Below, one piece after another: positions 1 through 9,723 of a DNA stretch of 64,000 nt (position 1 is its first letter; every line of letters starts with the position of its first letter). A program made the translations under genes and the position numbers. The stretch spans positions 1,863,858 to 1,927,857 of the forward strand of contig NW_006497557.1 of the NCBI RefSeq assembly GCF_000471905.2, written 5' to 3'. Origin of the DNA: Amborella trichopoda (taxonomy: Eukaryota > Streptophyta > Magnoliopsida > Amborellales > Amborellaceae). The notes under the pieces are model-generated. The model did no database searches and was not told where the DNA came from. It worked only from the letters and a program-made list of their open reading frames with translations.

Positions 1-776
1 AGAGTTTTAAGGATCAGACTAGGCATGGACTTAGACTGCATCCAATACGAGCAAGGAACGAGCTTTTGGCTTGGACCAAGAGGGGGCCTAGGTTCGGACC
101 TGGGTGTGAACCTAGTTCAGACCTAAGCTAGGTTGAGTACAAGCCTAAACTCTAACCTAGAGAGACCCGGCATGGACCTTGATTGGATCAAAGATGAGCC
201 AAGAGCTAGCCTTTGGCTCGGACTAAGAGGGGGCCTAGGTTCGAACCAAGGCGAAACCCGGTTCGGACTTAGGCTAGGCTGGGTATAAGCCTGAACTTGG
301 ACCCAGAAGCTCCAACTGGGATCAAAAGCCGGTCCGGATTGGAATCTAAGAATAACCGATAAGAAATAAGCAAGCAAGCACAAGAAAATGTTTGACTTAG
401 TCGGATTATGGGTAGGCTTGACTTAAGAGTGCGTTCCTAATTGTTGAAATGCGGTTAGGCAGATATAGGTCCCCACATAGGTCCTGGCCTACTGTTATAG
501 GATGTTCACCAGGTCCTATTATACGCGGAGTTGCTTTGGGGCAAAGGATTATAGAGGGGAGCTCACAGTTAGAAGTTAGGCGAATCCCAACCACCTTGGC
601 TCTCAATGCTAGGTTCCCCTCATGCCGTTAACGCGAATTTTGGGGGTTTTCAAAATATTTGTTTGCTGGTTTGCCGAGCATCTTGGTACGGTATGTGCTG
701 GAGTGTGTAAAGAAGCACACAATCAAAAATAAAGTCAAGCACACTATGCATACAAAATAAGAAAGAAAAATAAGCG

Positions 777-1145
777 AGCGTTCATCACTGAGCGCGCTTC
801 GAGGAGAAACTCGCTCAAAGCACAATATAGATGGAGGGGTAAGCAACCCCTATCAAGGTAAAGTCAGAAAATTGAGACTAGGCATAGTCCATGCTAAGTT
901 GAGTGCGGCCTGAGCTGAGGGTGGCTTGAACGGGACACGGTTCAGGGGGAAATAAGTCAGCGTTCGGCATTGATCGTGCCTAGCAATGCTCGCTTCGAGG
1001 CGAAACTCTCTCGGAGCACAGTATAAATGGAGGGGTAAGAAACCCTTAAGAAGGTAAAGTCAAAACAATGAGACCAAGCACAGTCCGTGCTAAGTCGAGC
1101 GTGGCCCGAGTCGAGGGTGACTCGAACGAGACATGGTTCTGGGAG
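777..1145. repeat. Tandem duplication of about 182 bp in the Y leader
   Basis: Two imperfect copies start near 777 and 958. Each contains a GAGGCGAAACTC-like phrase, a TATAAATGGAGGGG-like phrase and an AAGTCGAGC-like phrase. The second Y copy carries the same duplication at 48,771 and 48,967 with a 196-bp spacing, so the duplication predates the split of the two copies. Confidence 0.7.
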
Positions 1146-1952
1146 GGTGCACGCAGCCGTCGATGTATATATATATATTTTTTAATTTTTTTAATTTTTT
1201 ATTCTTTTTTAACTTTGATGAATCATAGTTAAACAAAGCATGGTGAGAGCAGGGAAAACATGACTTCGAGGAAAAATAAAAAACTAAAATAAAATTAGAT
1301 AGCCAAAAACAGAGCAGACCTATCTGAGGCAAAATATTTTTTTTATATTTTAAAAAAATTTATTGTGAGCCAAAATTTGGTGAACAAGCAACCCAAATGC
1401 TCTAGAACAGTTGGGCGACACGGGTGGTGTCACCCTTGCAGGGTGGGCGACACTGGTAGTGTCACGCACACAATTTTTTTATTTTTTTATATTTTTTTCT
1501 TGTTAATATTAATGAAATAATACTATGTTAAACTTGGAAGAAGCGGGAAAAAATATATTTTTGTTGAAATAAATTAAACAGAGTAAACAAACAAAAGCAG
1601 ATACGACTAATCTTTATCAAGTAAACTATTTTTTTGGTATTTTAAAATTTTATTTTTCTCTGAAATTTTGTTTAACAATCATAAAAACGTCCCTAGAATA
1701 TATTGTTTTAAAGTTTTAGTAAATTCTGAAACTTTCAAATTTTGGGTGACATGGGGAGTGTCGCCTTGGATCAGGACGACACTAGTGGTGTCTCCCAGGT
1801 GACACATCCGATGTCGCCCAAATCAAAAAGGGTTTTGAAGCACCGAAACCCTGGATCCTGATCCCCATAGATTATTGGGACTTTTTGTGTCTAATCACAG
1901 TAAAAAATAATGAAATAAAATTGTACTTTGGTGCTTGGATCAAGCTCGAAAT

Positions 1953-1970
1953 GCCCCATAGTGGGCACCA
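1953..1970 (-). promoter_or_regulatory. Primer binding site of Y copy 1, tRNA-Lys type
   Basis: On the minus strand this reads TGGTGCCCACTATGGGGC, starting 3 nt after the LTR end. It differs from the complement of the plant tRNA-Lys(CUU) 3' end (recalled as TGGCGCCCACCGTGGGGC) at three positions, all transitions. The site fixes the element's orientation: the LTR at 1,974-4,095 is the 5' LTR. Confidence 0.75.
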
Positions 1971-2590
1971 AACTGTTTATGATGAAAATCAAACAGATAT
2001 TCCGATGAAGATCTCTTGATTTTAACACCGTAAACTAAATGAAAATGTAAGAAATAAAATGGTAAAAAAATTGGGACAAATCGAATTCAAATATGAGGCC
2101 AAATCTGCCCGAAAATGAGCAGATCTGTTGCAGGACCAGCATGATCCAAAGCGTCCAAAATGCAATTTTAAATAAAATTAACAAAAATGATCGAATTAAA
2201 ATTAAAATAATAAAATAATAATAATAAAAAAGAAATGATACTGAATCGGGCCGGACAGCCTAGGACTCCTGAGCCTTTTGGGGCTTGCCCGTATCAGAAT
2301 CGGTCCTCTTTTGTCGCTCTGAGTCAGATGTTTATTAGGAAATCTCTTCTATGAGAAGGCTTTGATTTGGGATTTTGTGTCCTAAGGGTAGATTTGTTTT
2401 GTGTCCTAGGGTTTCTCTCAGGGGGCTAAGGCTTCCTAACGGAATTTTCAAGGTTTTCTCTCGTATAGCTCCTTCAGGTTTTTCATCCCTATCTCTTCTA
2501 TATTTTTCTTTCTCTGCAGGGTTTTTGATCTTTATCTCTCCCTATCTCTTTTTCTCTGTAGGGTTTTTGACCTCTATCTCTCTCTATCTC

Positions 2591-2597
2591 CTAGAGT

Positions 2598-2666
<69 letters not shown>

Positions 2667-2668
2667 CT
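2591..2668. repeat. (CT)n microsatellite bordering the gap
   Basis: A nearly pure CT dinucleotide run that ends at the N block. A similar run lies beyond the gap at about 3,199-3,250. Confidence 0.9.
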
Positions 2669-3129
2669 NNNNNNNNNNNNNNNNNNNNNNNNNNNNNNNN
2701 NNNNNNNNNNNNNNNNNNNNNNNNNNNNNNNNNNNNNNNNNNNNNNNNNNNNNNNNNNNNNNNNNNNNNNNNNNNNNNNNNNNNNNNNNNNNNNNNNNNN
2801 NNNNNNNNNNNNNNNNNNNNNNNNNNNNNNNNNNNNNNNNNNNNNNNNNNNNNNNNNNNNNNNNNNNNNNNNNNNNNNNNNNNNNNNNNNNNNNNNNNNN
2901 NNNNNNNNNNNNNNNNNNNNNNNNNNNNNNNNNNNNNNNNNNNNNNNNNNNNNNNNNNNNNNNNNNNNNNNNNNNNNNNNNNNNNNNNNNNNNNNNNNNN
3001 NNNNNNNNNNNNNNNNNNNNNNNNNNNNNNNNNNNNNNNNNNNNNNNNNNNNNNNNNNNNNNNNNNNNNNNNNNNNNNNNNNNNNNNNNNNNNNNNNNNN
3101 NNNNNNNNNNNNNNNNNNNNNNNNNNNNN
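2669..3129. other. Assembly gap (461 N)
   Basis: All bases are N. The roughly 100 bp after the gap (3,130-3,230) repeat the roughly 100 bp at 2,531-2,630 with only small, mostly indel-like differences. The gap may therefore be an unmerged overlap. Any reading frame spanning it is an artefact. Confidence 0.95.
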
Positions 3130-3199
3130 ATCTTTATCTCTCCCTACTCTCTTTTCTTCTGTAGGTTTTGTACCTCTATCTCTCTCTATCTCCTAGAGT

Positions 3200-3242
<43 letters not shown>

Positions 3243-4095
3243 CCTCTCTCTATTTTTGTCCCCTCTAAATGTTCCCGAAAAGATACTAAAAAGGGGGAAA
3301 ATTTTGTTGGGGCGAATATCTTCCCTTAACCAACAAGTTTACTTAGCCAAAATGCATTTTTGGAGGCCTCAGATCTGGGCGACAAGGCTAGTGTCACCCC
3401 AAAAATAGGTTAGAACGTGAAAAATCTCCTTTTGGGGCACGTGTCTCCAAAATAATTTTTTTTCAAAATTGATTCTTTTTTTAAACTTTGGGTGTGTTCT
3501 TTAGCCTCTTGTGAAGCTACCAGAAAACCTTTGGGTCCAAATGGACTTTTTTACTATTTTTAATGATTGTTTTTGTAAAACAGGGCATTTAGAAAATGAC
3601 TTGACAGTGTCACCCGGGTGACACCACAAGTGTCGCCCACACCAAAAAGTATCCAAATTGATTTTTTTTTACTTTGGCTGTATTCCTCAGCCTCTTGTGA
3701 AGAAAAATTTGGGTCAAAACAGAGCTTTTCCTATTTTTGATGATTGTTTTTGTAAAACAGGGCATTTACAAAATGACCTGGGCAACTCTGCCAGTGTGAC
3801 CACAAGAAAACTTGTCCAAATTAATTTTTTTCACTTTTTTTGAATTTCGCAGCCTCTTGTGAAGCTCTCAAAAAACATTTGGGTTAAAAAAAAGTTTTTT
3901 ACTATTTTTAAATATTTTTTTGGTAAAACGGGGCATCACCAGGAATTTGGGTCCAAGCAAGGTTCTGGGCAGGCTGACTGGTTCCAGGTCACAGGGGAGG
4001 CTGTGTGAATTCTGGATTTTGGGTTTACTGTGATAATGTGGTCTTAAGGTTTCAGAAACCGTAGAATTTGCCAGTTTTAAAATGGGGTGTCTACA

Positions 4096-4876
4096 AGACT
4101 ATTACTGCTCTCGTGTTGTCTTCTTTTTTTGTCAACAGCGATGCCTACCACCATTTGTAGTTCATTTCTCACTCTTTAGCCATGAGCAGTAGTGTTGAGC
4201 GTCACCCAAGGGCCCCGACACTGCTACTCCATGGTCATGTGTGGCAATACCTAGCGTTGTCGGGACCCCATCTCTATATCATCTCATGTTTTCTTTTCAT
4301 TCTCTTTTCTCTGCTCACTTGACTGAGTGTAGACATAGCCAAGCACCGCCATATAGGTCTAAGTTTCGAGTAGTCTTACCGCCGTGATGGTCTTGAGAAC
4401 CATGCTCAACTTGCTAGCACTCCGAGTCAATAACTCCCCGTCTATCATACTAGTCTCACCTCCTTGTCAAGTTTTCTTCTCATTTTTATCTTTATTTAAA
4501 CCCTACGCTTCATCCCCCCCTCGCATGAACGTACGTTGCCTTAAGACAAGGGTGGGTCTCTTTGACCTACTTGTCTTACAAATTAACCCTAGAAGTGTTG
4601 TGCAGAAAACAAGAGGATTGCAGGTCAAGGGAGACAATTCCGAACCAGCTAAAGCAGCTGGGGGGCTTTTTTCGTGATCGAAGAGGGCGCCCATGCGAAC
4701 CAGCCCGAGAAAGTCCCTAACCCACTTTCAATTCCTCTGTCATCGGTTGGTATACTTGCCTTTACTCTCGAGCAAGGTTCTGAGAGAGCGATCTCAAATC
4801 TCAGGTTTGCCAGAAACCCGAGATACATGCCGCCAGATCATCCAGATCTGAAGGGTGAGATCGAGGCACTTAACCA
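4096..4876 (+). mobile_element. Fragment of a Tat-family X LTR (3' part)
   Basis: It aligns with about 25,400-26,177, the U5 end of the X 5' LTR of element B. This includes the AGCCCGAG phrase, the CCGAGATACATGCC phrase and the GAGGCACTTAACCA end. Its left part is cut off by the Y LTR at 4,095/4,096. Its right end abuts the chromodomain-coding end of the chromovirus, so it is inserted in, or joined to, that element. Confidence 0.75.
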
Positions 4877-6299
4877 ATAACACCTTAACCCTTATATCTA
4901 GTATCTCAACAGGCTGCTCGATGAAGGTCAGGTCTTCTCTAATCAAAACTGGTTCATAACTAAGAACGTGAGATGGGCCAGGCTGGTACTTCCTCAATAG
5001 AGATAAAAGACCTTGTGGATGTTAGCCAACTCGAGTGGTAGGGCAAGTCGGTATGCCACACTTCGAACTTTTTGTAGAATCTCAAACGGTCCAATATAAT
5101 GTGGGCTCAACTTTCCTTTCTTACCGAATCTCATAACACCCTTTGTTGTCGACACCTTCAAGAAAACCCGATCACCCACCTCGAACTTGAGAACTCTTTG
5201 CCAGTTATCGGCGTAACTCGTCTGCTGACTCTGAGCTGTTCTGAGCCTTTCTCGAATCAAAGCAATTTTCTTAGAGGCCACTTGAACGATTTCTGACCTT
5301 AGTAGTCTCCTTTCACCGATTTTATTCCAACATATAGGTGACCTGCACTTCCTTCCATAAAGGGCCTCGAAAGGCGCCATCTGAATACTAGCTTGGAAGG
5401 TATTGTTATGGGAAAATTCTACTAAAGGAAAATGATAATCCCATCTTCCCTTAAAGTCAGTGACACAAGCCCTTAGCATATCTTCTAGGTTCTGAATGGT
5501 TCTCTCTGACTGCCCATAGGTCTACAGGTGAAAGGCAGTGTTAAGGGTAACTCTAGTCCCCATGGCTTATTGTAGACTAGCAAAAAATCTAGAGGTGAAT
5601 CTAGTGTCCCTGTCAGACACGATGCTGATTGGTGTTCCATGTAACCTCACTATCTCATTGATGTATAACTGGGCCAGTTTGTTTAAGGTGTAGGTCGTGC
5701 GGATCGGTAAGAAATAGGTAGCTTTGGTTAGCCAGTCCACAATGACCCAGATACTGTCATGCCTAGAACTTGTTCTAAGCACCTCAGAGACAAAATCCAC
5801 TACAATGTGCTCCCATTTCCATTTCGGCACGGGTAAGGGTTGCAACAATCTGGTGGGTTTTTGATGTTTAGCCTTCACTTGCTAATAGGTCAAGAACTTG
5901 GAAACAAACAATGCCACATCCCTTCTCATGTCATTCCACCAGAAAGTTTTCTTCAGGTCCTCGTACATCTTATTACTACATGGGTGTGTAGCATAACGAG
6001 TGTAGTGAGCTTGTCTAAAATAACCCTATTCACGTTCTCATTATCTGAGATACAGACCCAACTTTTGAACCTCAACAAGTCGTCAGTACTCATGGTGAAG
6101 TCATCTCTCTTTCCTGGCTTTATCTCTTTCAAAATTTTCATGAGTTGGGGATCCTTTTTTTGTGCTAGTCGGATCTGTTGAAAAAGCTGGGGCTCCATTT
6201 TTAGGTGAGCCATCATATCCACCATATTATCAAGGGGCAGAGTCGAGAGCCATTCCATTGCATCTTCCAATAATTCCATCTCTCAAAGCATTAGGTGAG
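4877..6299 (-). pseudogene. Chromovirus pol remnant: RNase H-integrase linker, integrase, start of chromodomain
   Basis: Read on the minus strand from high to low coordinates, the linker (about 6,279-5,953) is followed by the integrase core. The core shows [13 protein letters not shown] and [12 protein letters not shown], which carry two of the three catalytic acidic residues (about 5,880-5,570). Next comes the MAPFEALYGRKCRSPICW block (about 5,400-5,330), a GPFEIL segment, and PVEILDIRVKVL, the start of a chromodomain, where it is cut at 4,877. These blocks are typical of Del/Tekay-like plant chromoviruses. Frames are broken by a stop after FYLY (near 4,994) and by shifts near 5,480-5,570 and 5,880-5,950. 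It is the continuation of the RNase H remnant at 9,296-9,723; the solo LTR between them was inserted later. Confidence 0.85.
6295..6299. repeat. Target-site duplication GTGAG, left copy
   Basis: The 5 bp GTGAG immediately flank the solo LTR here and again at 9,291-9,295. When one copy is dropped, the chromovirus frame lines up with the uninterrupted homologue at about 58,300-58,330. Confidence 0.85.
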
Positions 6300-7379
6300 T
6301 GGTTAGGTGCATCGTTCTCGCCCTCCAGATCCAGATGATCTGGCGGCACATTTCTCAGGTTTCGGAGGAACCCGGAACTTTGAGATCGCTCTCTCGGGAA
6401 CCTCACTCAGGAGCGAGGGCAGGTGTTCCTACCGATGAGAGAGGAATTTAAGGTGGGTTCAGTACTTACTCGGGCTGGCTCGCATGGTCACCCTCTTAGA
6501 TTATGAAGAAAGCTCCCCAGTCTTACAACTAATTTGGAATCATCTCCCTTGGCCTGTATTCTCCTATTTTTGCAATCACATACATATGGTTAATTTTACA
6601 AGACAAGTGGGCCAAATGACCCCACCTTGTCTTTGGGTGAATGTGCACAAGGCGCACACATTCGAAGGAGAAAAGAGAAGATATGATGAGACGAGGGTTG
6701 GGAGAAGGAAGAAAAGAGAAGAAGAAGAAAAGAAAGAGACATTTGACCGCGTGACTAAGCTAGCACAGTGGCTAGATTGACATGATGATTGACCTGACGT
6801 GGTAGCAAGATGGGCACGGTAATGTGGATCGACACGACGGCAGTACTACTCGACAATAGAACACCAATACTGATCAGCCTGGCACAACGACAAGTTTGAC
6901 ATGGAAGCAAGCCGAGCACGGTAACTCAGACCGGCACAACGGCGATACTGCTCGACGACGAGCCTACCATGACTATGCTACATCTGTCCCTTGGTTAAAT
7001 AAGAGAGGAAGGAGAAGAAGAAAGAAGGAGATAAGGGATGAGAAAAGTAGAGAGAGAAAGAGAGAGAAGAGAGAAGAGGAAGAAAAGAAGAGAGAAGAGA
7101 GAGAAAGAACAAGGACGGCGATGGACTTCCACTGTCCATGACAGAGGGAAAAGGAGAGGGAAAGAGCATGGACGACGATAGACTTTCCCTATGCATGATG
7201 GAGGAAATAGGATTTTAGGAAACAAGAAAAAGAAATGAAAGTAGAGAGAGAAGAAAGGAAAGAAGAGATGGCAAAGGAAAGTAAGGAGAGAAATTGGTAA
7301 AGAGCAGGAGGAGAAAGAAGGAAAGAGAGAAAGAGATTAGGAAGAAAGAAGAAGAATAAGGAAAGAGGAGAGGAAAGAG

Positions 7380-8540
7380 ATACACACGGTACTACCACGG
7401 CCGTGGATGTAAGAGAAAGAACAAAAAGGAAAGAGGTACGCATGGCGTTGCCACCACCGTGGGTGTCAGATAGATAAGAAAGCAAAAAAAGAGCTTTGTG
7501 CACGGCGTTGCCATCACAATGCATGTTCAGACAGAGAGAGATATAGCAGAGAGAAGAAAGTACCGAAAGAGACTCATGCACAACGTTGCCATCGTCGTGC
7601 ATGTTCAGACAGAGAGAGACAGAGAGAAGAAAGAAGGAGAAGAGGAAGAAGAAGAATAGAAAGAAGAAGACACACACGACACTGGCATCAACGTGTGCAT
7701 GAGACAGAGAAAACAGAGAGAAAAGAGAATGCACACAGTGTTGCAATCGCCGTGTGTGTGAGAGATAAAGAAGAGAGAGGAAAATACGCATGACTTTGCC
7801 ATCACCATGAGACAGAGAAGATAGAGAGAGAGAAGAGAATGCACATGGTGTTTCCATCTCCGTGTGTGAGATCGATAAAGAAGAAGAGAGAAAACACACA
7901 GTATTGTCATCGCCGTGAGACCGAGAAAATATAGAGAGAAGAGATCGCATGCAGCGTTGCCATTGCCATGTGTGAGATAGAGACGAAGAGAGAAAATAAT
8001 GCACATGGTGTTGCCATCATCGTGAGATGGAGTAAATAAAGAGAGAAGAGAACGCATGCGGTGTTGCCATCACCATGTGTGAGATAGAGAAGAAGAGAGA
8101 CAAGAAAATGCACACGACGCTGCCATCGCCATGAGATAGAGAAAATAAAGAGAGAAGAGAACGCACGCAACATTGCCATTGTCGTGTGTGAGATAGAGAA
8201 GAAGAGAGAAAAGAATGCACATGGCGTTGCCATCGCCATGAGATGGAGAAAATAGAGAGAGAAGAGAACGCACGCGGTGTTGCCATCGCCATGTGTGAGA
8301 TAGAGAGGAAAATGCACACGACGTTGCTATCGTCGTGTGTGTGAGATTGATAGGGAGGGAGAGGTTCGTGCATGGAGCTACCATCGTCGTGCACATTCAG
8401 TCATAGAAGACCAGAGAAAAAGGTCAGGAAGAAGAAGAAGAGAAAAACACACAATGCTGCTATCGCCATGTGAGTAAGAGGGATAAGGAAGAAGATGACA
8501 TGCATGGCTCTGCCATAGCGGTGCATGTTCATAGAGAAGA
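7380..8540. repeat. Hairpin minisatellite in the X LTR U5
   Basis: Imperfect tandem units of about 54 bp, best described as pairs of about 107-110 bp (unit starts near 7,945, 8,052, 8,161 and 8,268). Each half-unit has a palindromic core such as ATGGCGTTGCCATCGCCAT, separated by AGATAGAGAAGAAGAGAG-like purine runs. Frames read from it (HGDGN-type repeats on the minus strand) are a by-product of the repeat and not evidence of a protein. Shorter versions occur in the other X LTRs, for example near 24,900 and 38,755-38,850. Confidence 0.85.
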
Positions 8541-8710
8541 AGAGAGAAAATCTAAGAAAAGAAGAAAAAGAGATAGAGACGAGAGGAGGAGAGATAAAGA
8601 GAGAGATGAGAGGAGGAGAGAGAAATTATCTTACCGAAGGGTACCAGACCTTTTCTTCTCTCTCCTCTCTCTCTAAGATGCACTCACGAACTTAAATCAA
8701 AAGCATGAAC

Positions 8711-8785
8711 TTTATTGATCAATTGAAAGGGAATCAGGGAAGAACTTATTAACCCTTTACAATTAGGTTTAGCATATATTTATAG
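8711..8785 (-). promoter_or_regulatory. TATA box and polyadenylation signal of the solo X LTR
   Basis: On the minus strand a CTATAAATATAT box (8,785-8,774) is followed about 60 bp later by AATAAA (8,716-8,711). The same order and spacing occur in the X LTRs at 24,639/24,718 and 38,549/38,595, which places the R region in this stretch. Confidence 0.6.
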
Positions 8786-9295
8786 AAGGGGGCCAAAACA
8801 TGGGTGGATGCTCAAAACCTATCTTAATTGATGATAGTTACAATTATTTTGAATTAAAATAAATTTTAAAAATGGCTGCAAAAGGACTGTTTTGCCCCTG
8901 CCTAACAGTATGTGGAATTCTAAAAAGTCCCTGCTGTTGCCCTAGAACTTTGCGAGATCTTCAGTGAGTGATTCGGGGTTGCTCTAGTGCCCGTTTGATC
9001 AAAAGATGATCTTTTTTCTTAGGGATCGACATGGCAATCGATTTGATACCAATTTTGACCCATGGATCGTGTTTTTAAGCCACGATCATGCGACTTGAAA
9101 TTTGGATGAATCTTGAAAACTTCGGATCGATAGTGTGGCGTTTCTTGATGTTTTTACTTGAATTCTTCACTGGATCACACTAAGGATGTCGTCATGATCA
9201 CGTGGCAACAAACGCAGCACAATCACCATTGACCGACTTCCTCTTTATTCCACATCAAGGACCAAGTTGCTCAAAGCATGTGTTCAAATAGTGAG

Positions 9296-9723
9296 GCACT
9301 GATATTACAGTCTTTCTGCTCAAAGCATCTGCTACCATATTAGTTTTGCCTGGGTGGTAATTATTGGTACAATCATAATCGTTCAATAGATCCACCCATC
9401 TCCTTTGCCTCATGTTCAATTCTTTATGAGAGAATCGATACGTGAAACTCTTATGATCCGTAAATACCTTGAATTGAGCCCCATAGAAGTAGTGTCTCGA
9501 GATTTTCAAGGCTGATACTACAACCGCAAGCTCCAAATCATGGGTAGGGTAATTTTGTTCATACGACTTTAACTGTCTGGCGACATATGCAATGACCTTC
9601 CCTCGTTGCATAAGTATGCATCCGAGACCTTTATAAGAGGGGTCGGTGTAGACTGTAAAGTTCTCATTTCCTTCGAGTAAGGTCAGTACCAGAGCTGTGG
9701 TCAGTCTCTTCTTTAGTTCTTGG
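9296..9723 (-). pseudogene. Chromovirus RNase H remnant
   Basis: The minus-strand frame reads [14 protein letters not shown], then [20 protein letters not shown], the RNase H core with its first acidic residue in YTD. It continues with [31 protein letters not shown] and [17 protein letters not shown]. This is the usual Ty3/gypsy RNase H that follows reverse transcriptase. It is open through this stretch but lacks its reverse transcriptase: at 9,723/9,724 the sequence passes into the 3' LTR of Tat element A. The longer open frame reaching 9,833 merely reads on into that LTR. At the other end it is cut by the solo LTR. Confidence 0.88.

Larger units (their letters stand above)
1..1973 (-). mobile_element. 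Family Y retrotransposon copy 1: 5' leader region, runs off the window
   Basis: This is the internal region just downstream (minus strand) of the Y LTR and primer site. It aligns along most of its length with 47,640-49,944, the leader of the second Y copy, which identifies it as element sequence. I see no gag or pol domain in it. It holds an imperfect repeat built on the phrase GACCAAGAGGGGGCCTAGG (near 68 and 214), a tandem duplication at 777-1,145, and several GGGCGACAC/GTGTCGCCC palindromes near 1,414-1,460 and 1,744-1,820. Short reading frames here look like chance. Confidence 0.75.
1974..4095 (-). mobile_element. Family Y 5' LTR, copy 1 (interrupted by an assembly gap)
   Basis: On the plus strand it runs from TGTTTATG to TGTCTACA, so on its own strand it has TG...CA ends and begins TGTAGACACCCC, a common start for plant Ty3/gypsy LTRs. 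It matches the LTR at 49,945-51,417 over most of its length. It is longer (2,122 against 1,473 bp), mainly because of the gap and duplicated CT-rich sequence at 2,520-3,250. Palindromic GTGTCGCCC/GGGCGACAC motifs recur in it, for example around 3,605-3,640. No second LTR of this element is in the window. Confidence 0.8.
6300..9290 (-). mobile_element. Complete solo X LTR of the Tat family, 2,991 bp
   Basis: On the plus strand it runs from TGGTTAGGTGC to the TTCAAATA end. On its own strand it begins TATTTGAAC (TG to TA change) and ends CCTAACCA. It is flanked by perfect 5-bp GTGAG duplications and splits the chromovirus pol between RNase H and the linker. Its own strand shows a TATA-like CTATAAATATAT (plus 8,774-8,785) and AATAAA (plus 8,711-8,716). 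Downstream of these is a U5 of over 2 kb with a hairpin minisatellite and purine/pyrimidine-biased stretches. It matches the LTRs at 9,724-12,691, 23,383-26,177 and 37,713-40,320. Only a single LTR is left, as expected after LTR-LTR recombination. Confidence 0.9.

Noticed and set aside
2375..3196. A 273-codon open frame
   Set aside because: It runs through the N gap and CT microsatellite; the residues in the gap are undefined, and the flanking frame is simple sequence.
7189..8396. Several overlapping minus-strand frames of 108-271 residues rich in Ser, Leu and HGDGN
   Set aside because: They are translations of the X LTR minisatellite; the frames are not kept in the other X LTR copies.
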